From: Sclerodactyla briareus
Taxonomy: Eukaryota > Echinodermata > Holothuroidea > Dendrochirotida > Sclerodactylidae
Reading direction: 5' to 3'
Assembly: GCA_026419785.1 (NCBI GenBank)
Contig: JAODTK010002543.1
Span: forward strand, 1 to 64,000
Length of the DNA: 64,000 nucleotides
The position numbers and the translations under genes were made by a program. Under the pieces are notes generated by a model. It did not search any database and was not told the origin of the DNA. It saw only the letters and a list, made by a program, of their open reading frames with translations. This document shows, piece by piece, positions 23,330 through 34,930 of this stretch. Each line of letters begins with the position of its first letter. Position 1 is the first letter of the stretch.

Positions 23330-24700
23330 TTATCTTCCCTACTCGAACATACTTTGCAGCCATCGGTATTAGTGAAACTTGGTTTAACTATTAACAATGT
23401 AAATCCTATAATACATTTGGATATTATACTCTCCAACTTAGGTCACCGCAACCAAAAAAAGGAGTTTTGTCCCTCTCATTATAGATTATCTGGCGTCTCA
23501 ATTGTACCGCCCTGTCAAGGTTCACTGATTTGGTTGGAGTTCATTCATTTAATTAGTCCTCTCTGGTGAAAAATAGAATTGTTGTCGGAATAGTTATCGA
23601 CCCCCCATGGTAAAGATTTTCTGATTTAAACGATTATCATATACGATACAATGAATTTGATTGGTAAGGAGAACAAAGAGAGTTCATTCTGGGCGACTTT
23701 AATATTAACATCCTGAATGAAAATTCCACCTGATTTATTAATGTGACGGTCCCAGTGGCTTCTTTCAATAATTACAAGGCCAACTCTATATTCTCTAATT
23801 ATTCTAGAATTGATTGATAATATACTGCCAAATGCAATGCATCTACTGGATTTCCCAATCGAGACAATGTCCTTTTCCTTAACATCTTAGGTGACCATTT
23901 TCCCCAATCTCGTTAGAGGATATTTTCAGATGATCCAATCATAGTGATGAAATTCCATGTACCGTAGCAATACATTTTCACAAAAATAATATTTTCCAAA
24001 TTCGTAGGAAAGATATCTGAACAAGATTGCACCAGTCCCTGAAGGAGAGACACTGAGATGGCCTATAAATTTTATTTTTGTGAAACCACTGACTTTTGCA
24101 TACAATGAGTGGTTTACATTGAATATATTATTAGGAGGAAAATTAAGTATCGAACATCACCATGGTATCATAATGGCCTCTTTGAATATAATCAAGACCG
24201 AGAATAGTGTATAAAAAAAATATATTAAAAACGTATCAATTGGAATAGAATGAAATATTTCTAGTTATAGAATCAACTGACCATCTTCTATGTATCTTGA
24301 AGAAGCGTACTATTCAAACTGTTTACTAATGATAAGGGAAATGCCGAAGGCACGTGGAGTGTAATCCATAATATTCTAGAAAACAAACCACTATTAATAT
24401 CCTGACAGTATTGCAACAGTTGACCATGGTATTATTAATGATGACCAACTTACAGCTAATGAGTTCAACACATATTTCATGATCATAGGGCCCTCACTAG
24501 TCACAGATATACAACTAATGATCTCTGCAAGTGCACATATAGAATGTATGAATCCTGCCTTGTTGTTTCTTTTTCCTGTCCATGAAGGGGAAGTGGTCAA
24601 AGTTGCATCTAAATTCAATGAAGTCAAATGAAGTGCTGACTTTGATCTTTTTAGACATGACATAATCAAACAAATTATACCATTCACCCTGAAGCCCTGA
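23330..24700 (+). mobile_element. Degenerate LINE, endonuclease and pre-RT region
   Basis: Order on the plus strand: IGISETWFN (about 23,365), NTFGYY (about 23,410), LGDFNINIL (about 23,695), KYRTSPWYHNGLFEYNQDRE (24,145-24,205), NDKGNAEGTWSVIHNILEN (24,327-24,383), NDDQLTANEFNTYFMIIGPS (24,440-24,495), then EGEVVKVASKF. This is the classic L2/CR1 layout: SETWL, GDFNI, the W-xx-I linker, FNxYFxxIG and the EVxxVIxxL start of RT. Truncated before RT proper. It lies in a transporter intron, antisense. Confidence 0.78.
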
Positions 24701-25249
24701 CTATATTTTCATAGTCATCATTCACATCTGGGGTTAGGGTTGTGCAGTACCTATATTTACGATGCCCTGGCACCGGTATGGGTGCTGGTACCGAATTCGG
24801 CTTCTGCTAAAAATATGACTAAGCAATCGCTATACTACACTGCATCTTGCAGCTCACTTTCTGGGGCATCTATTTTCACAATGTTCTTCTTTCATACATC
24901 CTTTTTTTCATGTAAAAAGATTGCCCAAAAAGATCATTTTGTGTACTGTAATCACATAAATGTTCATATTTTTTGTTATGTATCGATAGCTGAAAAGAAT
25001 TTATGACAACGTACTTATGGAAAACAGCACATGCATGGTACCACTGTCGTGCTGGTATCACTAGTACGCAGGCAGAAATACATATACAACCACTACATTC
25101 TTCCATACGTATAGCCCAGCCAAGATAGGTCGCTAGTACAATTACCAGTGAGCCTAACATGACTGTGATCATTTTAGCAAGAAAACCGAAGCAGGAGGCA
25201 CATCTAAAATTAAGTCGTAAAGCCACCAAATCAATGCTAAACCGTCATG

Positions 25250-25355
25250 TATGATTGTTTTATCCACCAAGGCTTTCCAATGGGCTCCGAACTTGCAATC
25301 AATTATTTAGCAGTCTGGAGCTCTACCGACTGAGTTAATCCGCCTCCCAACATGT
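25250..25355 (-). mobile_element. tRNA-derived SINE head, family 3
   Basis: On the minus strand GGCGGATTAACTCAGTCGGT + AGAGCTCCAGACTGC forms a tRNA 5' half with A-box, and CAAGTTCGGAGCCCATTGG a worn B-box, within about 75 bp. Loss of the canonical GGTTCGANTCC argues for a SINE or tRNA pseudogene over a working tRNA. Confidence 0.55.
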
Positions 25356-25847
25356 AAATGTTGTTGAATGTTTTGTTTAATGCCAAGAAACATGTTTTGG
25401 TATACTTGTCTCGGGAGTGTACTGCTTCTTGCTAAAGCCCACCATGGTTCCTAGTGCCCTTCCTTCCATTTTGTTTTCTTCAAATTATCTCTGTATTGTT
25501 TACTTCATTGTGGGGAAAGAAATGAACAAAACAAAAACGGAACAAAACATACAATTGGGATGTGGATCTTGTTGTGTCTGTCCCTCACCTGAAACCTTTA
25601 CCAGGGAACAAAATGAGGCAATGCGTGCGAGGCCTGACTCCGTACCGAAATGGGGTTTGGAGAGTTGTAGAGTTTTCCACTCACCGCAACATTATCTCTG
25701 TTATATAGTCATTCGACCCTTTCAATGCCACGTTGGGTGCTTCCTAGTGCCACCTACTTTTAGAGAGGAGCCACTTCCTACGTGGAATCATACTCAGTTT
25801 GTTGCAACGATTTGGGCGAAGAAGATCAGTCCATTGAAAAATGAGAT

Positions 25848-25990
25848 TACACATGATTACACATGATTACACATGATTTGTCTGGAATTGAATATCCCTT
25901 CTAATGGTACCAAAATATATGCCTATCCATCTCCCCCCCCCCCTCCCCCCCCCCCCCCTCGCCACCCCCGAAGAGACAAGCTGCTTCTCC
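25848..25990 (+). repeat. 10-bp tandem repeat and C-rich tract
   Basis: ATTACACATG repeated about three times at 25,845-25,877, then, 60 bp on, C-runs interrupted by T at 25,931-25,970. Simple sequence only. Confidence 0.8.
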
Positions 25991-26344
25991 TTTAACTAAA
26001 GATGGGTTGCATTCATACCATTCCACTTGAGGTTCACTCCAAATATTCAAATAAAACTCCCTGTCTTGTTGTATGTACTGTCAGGAGGGGTTTTGTTGCT
26101 GTTTATCATTTTGTTGTTGTTGCTTTTCCCTACCAACAACTACCTAAATGTTGACTTAGGGCGCCTATGGCACCTTGCAGAGTTATATGCGACATCGATT
26201 AAATAGTATGATAAGATAATGAGAGCTCAATGCTATGGCATTGAGAGGGCCACGGCAAGCTACGGCATCAGGAGAGTGAATGGATTATTAGAGGAGTAAA
26301 TTGATGCATAGAAATTGAAATGAATGCATAAGAATCACCCCTAC

Positions 26345-26460
26345 CCTAACAACAGCTCCGAGGACAGCGACGACCACAGTCATTAAACCCCTCCAATCGT
26401 AGTAGTGTCTCGGCCAGCTTAAACCACAGTGAAGACGAGCGATACACAGAGGCCAACTAG
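26345..26460 (-). CDS. Sugar transporter exon, TM8-TM9, damaged
   Basis: The acceptor CTTCTGCAG opens LVGLCVSLVFTVV (TM8), then a TAA in that frame. Continuing in frame gives AGRD and IGG, and after another shift GLMTVVVAVLGAVV (TM9). The family pattern here is a TM8 helix, (L)VDxxGRR, then TM9, so the order fits but the Asp and part of the GRR block are lost or scrambled. The donor AGG/GTAGGG is plausible. This is the most damaged exon and the strongest argument that the copy could be non-functional. Poor sequence quality would look the same. Confidence 0.65.
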
Positions 26461-26959
26461 CTGCAGAAGAGCAATGGGAAATGGTCACTCCTCAACAGAA
26501 CCTTGAATGCCATTCTGGCTGAAAGAGGTAAGTAGTTGCGAGGGAGTGGAAGGACATAGTCAGCAGTCAATGGAACCATGAGAAACCCAGGCCGACGGTT
26601 GACAACTTAAAGGAGTCACAAAACTTTCACGTGGCGTGCAAACGATTTGCATTCATATTCTACATGGTCAAAAGTTTGCTATCTTGATCAAGCAATAGGG
26701 TTCCTGTACTCTGATGAGAACGCTACACACTGAATTTCAGCAAAACAGAACGAGCATCTGAAATTAAACAAATTTACAAGATTTCCAACCTCCGTCTCTG
26801 TTGATCTCTCAGTCATCCTCGAGGTGGGGTTAAGTTGTCAGGTTTACAAGCTGTAATCCACCACTGTCTACACAGCTAGGGCACCTTCGCTCTTGATAAG
26901 GAAGCCTATTTCCAACTGAATCAGTCCAAGCAGACTATTTTTTTAGTTTACAAGGATTC

Positions 26960-27700
26960 TCTGCCTTGGCCTTGGGAGGACCTCAGGTGGGCTGGGAATG
27001 ACCCCAAAAAACCAATAAGGTTCATGTACTCATCATGGGGATTAAACATACCAAGTATGAGCTTCATCATCTAGATGGAGTCCAGTTAACACGTCAAAAG
27101 CTAAATATTGATTTTTCATGTCACTACTCTCGACCAAAAAAAATGGCATTGATCTACCTGAAAAGCAATGGGTTTCTTGTACTGCCCCGAAGGAAGCTAC
27201 AAACCAAATTTCACCCTGGGGGGATTTTCGACCAACAATCTAGACTTTTTTTTTCTAGACTAGTGTTTACAAGCATTGTCAGACTTCAGATGATCTTCGA
27301 CCAAACCCCCACCCCCTCCCCCCAAAAGGGTTCATGTACTCATCATGGGGAACTCACATACCAAGTATGAGCTTCTCCATCCAGGTGGGGGTTAAGTTAT
27401 CGTGTTTAAAAGTCAAAATATAATTTGTCACAAGTTTTCTATTTTTGACCAAAGTTCACGTCCAACCTGAAACCAGATGCAATAGAGTTCTTGTGGTCCC
27501 CTTAAAGAAGTTACACACCAAATTTCAATCATTCTAGACAAGCATTTTCAGACTTTGACCTCTGTTGACTTCAGATGACCTCTGACCTGACCCAAAATGA
27601 TAGGTTCATGTACTCATCATGGAGAATCACATAACAAGTATGAGCTTCAATCATACGAGTGGTGGGGTCGAGTTATTGTGTTTACAAGCTGGTCATCACA
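26960..27700 (+). repeat. Tandem ~290-bp dispersed repeat, three copies
   Basis: The phrase GGTTCATGTACTCATCATGG recurs at about 27,018, 27,329 and 27,602, each followed by ACATACCAAGTATGAGCTTC-type text, then a GGTGGGG...GTTATCGTGTTTACAAG-type block and finally TGACCTCTGACCTGACCCC. Single copies lie at 43.36 and 51.6 kb, and three minus-strand copies at 54.0-54.7 kb. No frame is conserved. Units are 70-85% alike by eye. Confidence 0.75.
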
Positions 27701-27973
27701 TAGACGATGGCCAGCCTGTTCCACACAAATGGAGAACCATGGCAGAAAGTTTGGTTGCCAATGCATTCACTGGAGGGTTAAGCAGCGAGGATGGGCTCGT
27801 CAGATGAAGATTGAAGTGTACCACATGGCTGATGGATACTGATGACCTCTAGAAAGTGAATTGGTGATGATTCCCGGAGGCATCCGTAGACATCATTGGT
27901 ATACAACTGCAATGCACCACCTAACTCTTTTGTAAAGTTATTTTTTGGTATTGAATTGCTTTGTTCAAATCAC

Positions 27974-28098
27974 CTTTGTAAGCCCAGTCCCACGGTGGCC
28001 AAAGTTGCAGTGAAGAAGTCACTGGAGAATCCTAGCATCTGGAATTTGTAGAGCATAGTAGATACTCAGTCCTGACCAGTAATTTTCGAAAAAAAAAT
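27974..28098 (-). CDS. Sugar transporter exon with TM7, 5' end uncertain
   Basis: In different frames along the stretch one reads FFSKITGQ, LSIYYALQI and FQMLGFSSDFFTATLATVG, ending at donor AAAG/GTGATT. ITGQ plus (S)IYYA is the TM7 substrate-site signature (QQxTGQxxxxYYA), and the last block matches the TM7-TM8 loop. At least two single-base shifts are needed. The native acceptor is unclear. Upstream of the ITGQ codons there is no AG except in the adjoining inverted-repeat element (ATAACAG near 28,112); GGTCAG at 28,072 would cut the motif off. Confidence is high for the homology and lower for the boundaries. Confidence 0.75.
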
Positions 28099-28665
28099 GG
28101 GCCCAAACCCCCTGTTATGGGCAAATTTATATGCGATGCACTTACCTTTTACCACTAACCTGCGCAGTATGAATTCCACCTACCAGCTAGCTGATATCCG
28201 GCATAATTGTCTGGGCCTGGAGGTGGGCACCATCGAAGGCGGATTAGAGGGTAAGAGCGGAACTGGGGGGTAGGGAGAAGAAAGCTCTGTGGAGCGAGGG
28301 AGAGAGCTGGAACAAAGTAATGAGTGTTTTGATCTCCACCACCTGAAATGTAGCTCCTTCTGGTTCCTGACCACTGCAGATTCGTGTCCACCCCTTTGGC
28401 TGAAACCATATAACTGACCCGGAACTAGAGACTTTCCATCGTCTTTCAAAAAAATAAGTCATTAGCCAATGGTCGGGCTCGTAGTCGAGGTATGAGTCCG
28501 ACCCTGAACCCGGAAACCGGTCCCACTGAGGTTGCAAGCCCCCCCTGCGACTTCCAGCTTGTATACCCACGCCCACGTGTTTGTTTCCGACGTGGGGAGG
28601 TGGGTGGGCCGTGGTTAAAGGTAAGTGCCATCGCTTATAAATTGCCATAACAGGGGGTTCTTGGG
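28098..28665. mobile_element. 0.55-kb inverted-repeat element (MITE-like)
   Basis: The left arm starts CCCCCTGTTATGGGCAAATT at 28,108, followed by TATATGCGATGCACTTACC. The right arm is its inverse, GGTAAGTGCCATCGCTTATA + AATTGCCATAACAGGGGG, ending at 28,657. Arms are about 45 bp with a few gaps, and weaker similarity reaches 28,098 and 28,665. No clear target duplication. The arm sequence is shared with the ends of the adjoining 6.9-kb element, so both belong to one family. Interior ORFs are not recognisable. Confidence 0.75.
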
Positions 28666-28999
28666 CAATTTATAATTATTGCGCTGACTGCACTTACCTT
28701 TTACCACTCACCTGTGCAGACGTGACACAGACGGCTAAGATGGAGAGGGGGTTCGGACTCGTTTGCTGAGGACGCGAGAACCTCCCTGCGGAAGCTCCCT
28801 GCTGACCGGATGTCCGTCAGGTAGTGGATACAAAGGTTGACGATTGTTCCACTCTGCTGCCTTCATGATTTACTTTCCCTTTCTTTTCTTCCCTCCTACG
28901 TCTGCAATCCAATTACCTAACGTGTCATGTTTTCTGACTAAGGCTTGCGCAGGAACTCCCCTCCTGCTAATGAGCTTGCCTGAGGTCGTCAGCAGCGCG

Positions 29000-31900
29000 T
29001 AAGGTACTCGTTGCCGCCGGAGGGTAAGGTTGTTTTGAAAACCGGAAGCAATTTTCTGATGACCTGATGGGCCATGGTCTTCCTATGTTACAGACAGAGA
29101 GCTCACTGACTGTGTGCAGGCCCACCAACTTTCCCTGTTGGAACAGCGACGTAGCTGACGGAGATCTCTGCAGGAGAGGAGGTTGGCGACTGATCCTGGG
29201 CCCTGAACCTGTGGATCTGGTGAGGCCTTACAAAAACCACTCGGGTCGAAATCTAGAAAACATTTTTGTTTGCATGAATGCAGTCCGATCTGCGGCGATC
29301 GAAAACAGTGTTTTGTGCTGTGAGTTCCAAGTGAAGCCACAGTGTGACAGTTTCTTATGGGAGGCCTGGGCAAGAATCCATTCACATTGTGATGGGAGCT
29401 AAACGGCCGCTCAGTCTTCGATTGGAGTCGTCTCTTGAGAACCTACTCACGACCTGACTCGTAAGATCTTGTTACTGATCCGTGGAACCGTCTTCAGAAA
29501 CCCCTTGTGGATTGCTGTTATAGCTTGAAGTGTAACTTTTCCCTGGTCGTTTTGGGCTGTCACTCCCCCTCTGTGACTGGTGAGCAAGAAAACCAACTGT
29601 TCATACTTCTGTCCTTCCACAGAATCGAGCTTTCTCTCTCTGGCCCCAGCCTGTAGCACTTTCGAGCCCTAGGCCTGGAAACCTACTTTGCAAGGATTGA
29701 ATCCCTGCGGGCCATGACAACAAATCCCTATGGGTCGATTGTCCACAATGATGGTCCGACTGATTTCCTCTACCTTGCGGCCTCGTTTGTATCTGCTGGA
29801 TTTATTGCTGCTTCTAACTAGGTTCACACCTGCCCTGTTCAGTCAGGAATCGTTTCTGTGTTGTCATGCAAAAATGAACACCAACCTGGTCGGAGTTGAA
29901 CTAAACTCCTGTCGAGAAATTGAAAGACAGTGATATTAAATATTTTTAACCATTTTCGTGTAGCATTCCGCTTTTGTCAACATGAAACTGAAAACTTTTG
30001 TAATAGGAATGTGATACCCCTGTGTTTGGTCAACCTTGAACTCCCACCATTTCCGCTCTGATGGAAACATGCTCTAGCAACTCCCTGTCGCATGAAGTTC
30101 ATCAGTAAGCATAGGTCGACCTACAATTATCAACAATATGCTGTCTCCAACTGGAAAGTGTACGTCCAATCGGCCTACATCGTGCTATTATGCATAACAA
30201 CAACCAGTAGGCTACAATACTTGTGGTACATCTGTGGTTTGAGATCTGATTCATCTCCTGCGGCGTTCGTTTGCACGAAAGTACATTCAAGTTCAGTTTG
30301 TCAGCTTGGGCTTTATAATCCTTCAGGATTTTTGCCGATTTTTCCTTAAGGGACGATCAAACAAATAAACAACACAACAAACTGCACGGCCGGTAAGGAT
30401 TGCGGATCGCTGTTTTACGACCACGCGAGTATGCATGGTCACGGGTGATCTGACTTTATTTGTTACCTAGTCGTTATCCTAAGTAGAATTTAATCCTAAA
30501 CGCCTACCACGGAGCTGCTCCGATCCCACAAAGCGCGTTCTCGAGAATGAAAACCGGATCACATAATACGGTTTCCGAAGTCGAAACCGGAGGCATGTGA
30601 CAAACTCTATAACTCTGCACAATTTCTACACGCGAAGCCGGTTTCATTCAATATTCCCATTACAGGACTGGGCCCGATAGTCCCGGCCCCCCGCGACGTA
30701 AATAACTAATAGTCATATCACAGTATCAGCGATTTTCCGTCAGGTTATTATTCAGCTGTTTCAGTTGCCGTCTTTGTACAAACGTAACGTCATTCACACG
30801 ACGCGTCGTGCGACAAAACGGTACTGCGTATGCTCACGTTAACTGCGTTATTGTTTACCTGTTTACGAGGTTATCGTTTTTCCTCTCTTCTTCTTTTCTT
30901 CTTCTTCCTTTCTTCGTTCTTTCTTTCTCTTCTTCTTCTTCTCTTCTCCGCACTTATTCCTTTGCCCGCTCCCGAAACGAATTCCTATACAATAACAGAT
31001 CTGATACTGATGCTTGACGGTTTGGGAGGCAGTCATTAGGCTTCCCGTTTCATGGCCCTACTGATCGTAATTCTTATCGCGCTGCAAGCTGTCAAAAATA
31101 AACCTTTGTTTTGTTGGCTTATTCCCGGGAACATGCTTCCTAACATTACTAGAGCAATATTCCCGCTCACCACCAAATCGTTCACGGTGAGAAATAATCA
31201 GACACCGGTTTCTACCGGAAGTGAATGCCCAATCCAAACTCCTCTGGCTGTCCGGAAAAATCATAGCCGCTGTACTATCTAATTGGATTAATTTATTTTT
31301 TTTCAATTATAGCTTGGTTTATCGGCCTACACTACCGCAACCAACCAAAGATCTGACGTGAGACATGGGCCCGTCGCCTTGATGTAATTATCAACAATGG
31401 GGGCGTCATTAGTGATCCCATGCTCTGACAAGGAATCTGCTTATTCGCAGCCGGACAAAATCGATTCATTGGCGCATGGCTTTTTTCCGTCTGTCCTCAG
31501 AGGGAGAATTTTTGTACGATCCCAGGCTAAGACGGCCATGGGCTCCGGCTTTATCCCTGGCCAACATATCCGGTCAATCAATCGCCTAGGCGCCCCCGTC
31601 GGAAGGGTTGTCGGCCGTGTCTCGATCACCGGGTTGGCCGGCCTGCTGAGAACCTTGCCGCTTCCTGGGACCCGGCCCCGATCCACGGTTTGGCGCTGGC
31701 TGGGACCCTCGCCGCTCCCATGGATCCTCCGCTATTCGCTGGGTCTGGCCCGGAGGTACGGCTCCCCCCGGCCTACTACTTCTTTCCGTGTTTCTCCAGG
31801 CCCTTGGCTTTTTTTTTTTTTTCCCCGAATGTTGACTGTATTATACCTTATACACTAATTGTATTGTCGGCGGGAATCAACTTTTTGTTTCTAGCAATAA

Positions 31901-32700
31901 GTGTTCTCTATTTTTTGCCCGCGGGCACGGCGAAACCGTTGCCGCACTCCGATCTACTTGTGGACCCCCCCGCCTCCGTCTAACTTATAATTAATCTGAT
32001 ACAGAAACTATGTACCCCTGGAGACACCCAATCAATTGTTTGGCTCTTCGCGTCTCCGGTTTCAGTTGACAGTCTCAGGCCAAAATTAAGTAAGTGTTAT
32101 ATAGATTGTCTGTTTTTACTTACTTTCCAGTATTCCCACATCACACTCAACCCCAGTACCCAGCCTGCTGCATGCAAACCCTAGAAGCCCTGCCCCGCGC
32201 CAACCTGCGTGATCAATTATTAATTACCTCAGACAATCTTCGTAGCTTTCACTGATGGCTAAGCTATTTTTGTTACTAGCGGAGTCAATGCGTACATTCG
32301 GGAGTTCCCCCCACTTTACGGCAATCTGTATAGGGCCATCTCCGAGGGTATCCCCCTATGATGCATTACAAACATAACCCATATATCCACGGCTACCATC
32401 AATCCAAAACCACGGGTTTGAATTTTCGCTTACCGTACGTAGGGCTGGCCGTTTAACCTTGGGCGGCGGAATTATACAGAGCGAAAAACCGTGACCCAAC
32501 TGGTTTGAAGAACACAAATCATCGCGATATACGGCAAGTCCCTCTAAGGCTCTGATCTTCATTGGCTAAATGATAATACTATGACTCCAGGGTATTGTGG
32601 CCAGTCGAATACAATACCCTATAAAACGGTGTATCAAATTGCGTTATTTTTGGTCTGATGTCAATAATACAATAAATAAACCACTGCAATCACCTGGCTC
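29000..32700. other. Interior of 6.9-kb element, left part
   Basis: Moderately GC-rich. ORFs of 60-150 codons on both strands (for example 29,067-29,402 plus, 31,397-31,858 plus) show no recognisable domain. A CTT-rich tract lies at about 30,886-30,955 and a perfect 14-bp palindrome CACGACGCGTCGTG at 30,797-30,810. Confidence 0.4.
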
Positions 32701-32719
32701 CGGACCTTATACAATCGGT

Positions 32720-34930
32720 GTTCAACCCCAAAAAATCCGGTGGTCCTGAGTTCTTCTCAGTCCTCGTTTATGGAGTAACCCCTATCAGCCGTGGCCGTGG
32801 GTCGGTCACGGCTCCCGCCGTCCATGTGTCGGGCCATCCGCTTTCCTCTTGCTTTGCCGGGTCTTCCGGCACATCCCCGTTTTTTAATCCGGCTACATGG
32901 GCAGGGTTGCCCCCGGGTTTGTCGGTCGGCCAAGGCGCATGCCATGGCTCCGGCCGGGATAACTGCCGAAGGCCGTGGTCCGAGCAGTTTCCACAGGTTG
33001 TTCCCGGTTCGGGGCTCTCTCTGGAGCCAACGGCCCCTCGGCTCAGCTTCGGCTCACCGATGCCCCGCTCGGCTCAACCTCGGCCTCCCCCCGGGCTTGA
33101 TCTGCTCCGTGTAGCTGTTCCTCCCGCATTAGCGTATACGGTCTGCAACGATCCCCCCCCTGTCGGAACGCGTGGAAAGCAATTGTTTTCCTTGGTTATC
33201 GGGAGGCGTGACTCGCTTCGCCCCGGTTGTTCCTCCTCTCGTTCTCGGGATTGTGTGTCGATCCTGTAGCGTAAGCCGTGGCCTTTCCCTTTCCCGGGGC
33301 CGGCTCTCAGTTCCATTGTCTCGGTACTTTTCACGGTCTAGTGGCTCTCCCCACTTGCTTAGCTTCCGGCTCGGACCCCAAGCTGTTCTGCGGCAGTCCG
33401 GGCTTACTGTCCCGGCTCTGTCGGAGCCACGCTCCATCGGTTTTTTGGCTCGATTCGACAATGCTTCGCTCATCTTTCTCTTCGGGGCCTTCGTCCAGGC
33501 CACCCTGCCCGGTTTTTGTTCTTTCCCCGGGTAGCTGTACGGCTTTACATCACCCCTTCAGGTGTGTAAAACATCGGCTCCCTGAGTTAGTCGGGAGGCC
33601 GTAACTCAGCTTTTTCCCGGTTGAGGAATCCTTCTGGCCGATCGCTCCGCTGCTTCTCTTCTCAGCGGCCCGTTTCCGCGGCCTCATACCAATCCAGTCA
33701 ACTTTTTGTACTCGTCCTATACGGCTCCCGATCAGCCGGTTCTCTGTACCAATCTTCCAATCCCGGCCTGCAGGCTCTGACACAAGATTTCCTTCCCCCC
33801 CTGGGCCGGTTCAACCAAACAATCGTATGATAAACGCCATGTCCTCGTATTCCTTCGCAAAATCGACTCCTGTTAGAAGCGCCGAATCCCCACTGGTATT
33901 TTGTGGAAACACCTCCCGTGGCCCCGGCCTCTGTCGGCCCCGCGTTCCTGGTCACCCACTGGTCCTGAGAGATGGCTGGCCCCAGCCCTTAACTCTCCCG
34001 GGTTGATTTTCCATTTCCGGTTCCCATGGCTTTTGATCCAAATAGTTATCCGGGCGGGCGCCTTGGCCCCCCGGGTTTTCCAGGTAGTAGCCTGCTCCGC
34101 CGTGGGAATCCTGCTGTTGCGACCGGTACCGAGCTCGGAATCGCCGTCCCACGGCTTCCCGTTCCGTCGGGCTCGGTCGATGCCGGTTTTTGGTCTGTCG
34201 GGAATACTCCATTGTTTCCCCGGCTTTTCTTTCTTTTCTCCGTGAACTTCTCCCCTGCTCCTCATCCGGCTCTCCGCCTGTGCTCCTGGGCCATGCTCCC
34301 TCCAGGGTGCCACGGCTTCTCTTCCTGTCCGGCTCACGGCCTGTTCCACAGGTTTCTCTGTGCCGTTCCCCGTTCCCTTCCCCCAGGCTCCCTCCCTGAT
34401 CCGCCTTCCCGGCTTTCCTCTGGCCGGCCCTCACGCTTGCCCCTCTGGCCTGGTGCTGTTCACGGGGCGCCTTTTCCCTCTGGCTCACTTTGTCCCTTTT
34501 TTCGCCTCTCCCGGCTCACGGCTCTTTCCTCCGCTCCCTTTGGCCCGGCCTCAGCTCTTTCACCGCTTTTTTCCCTGGCTCTTTTTTCTTCTCTTCCTCT
34601 TTGCCGAGATTTTTTCTGGCCCTTGTTCTCCCTCTTCTCTCTTTTCCATGGCTTTTCTGGGCCGTGTTCTGAGGCCGTATTTTCCTCACATGGTTTTTTT
34701 CTGATCCGTGCTTTGAGCCGTATTTTCTTTTCCATGGCTTTTCTGGGCCTTGTTTTTTTTTTTTTTTTTATTATTTTTTTCCTTTCTTTTTTCTGTTCCC
34801 CACCACTTTCACTCTGCATTTTGGGGGTTGGGAGGCCTCGTTCTTCCCTGGCTTACCCGCTGCTTTCGCTCTGGGCCTCTCAACTTGCGCTCCCATCTTC
34901 TCCCCATCCGAGCTGACGTCGGAACGCTGG
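32720..34930. other. GC-rich, pyrimidine-skewed block with many overlapping ORFs
   Basis: The plus strand is C+T-rich with frequent CCGGCTC, TTCCCGG and TTTCCATGGCTTTTCTGGGC words (the last near 34,643 and 34,727). The minus strand is correspondingly G+A-rich. Long ORFs occur in most frames on both strands: 296 codons plus at 34,026, 183 plus at 32,718, 178 minus at 33,952-34,488, 158 minus at 33,873-34,349. Stop codons need T and A on the same strand, so the composition by itself keeps frames open. Translations are Pro/Ser/Leu- or Arg/Lys/Glu/Gly-rich and match no family. It may be degenerate satellite or the body of the surrounding element. Confidence 0.55.

Noticed and set aside
24876..25229. 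117-codon minus ORF with a hydrophobic stretch
   Set aside because: Considered as a transporter TM exon, but no SLC2A motif and no fitting splice sites.
25417..25866. 149-codon plus ORF
   Set aside because: No recognisable domain, repeat-like surroundings, no splice or start context; probably chance.
34026..34916. 296-codon plus ORF in the GC-rich block
   Set aside because: Pro/Ser/Leu/Phe-rich text driven by C+T composition, with equally long ORFs on the other strand; no domain or splice support.
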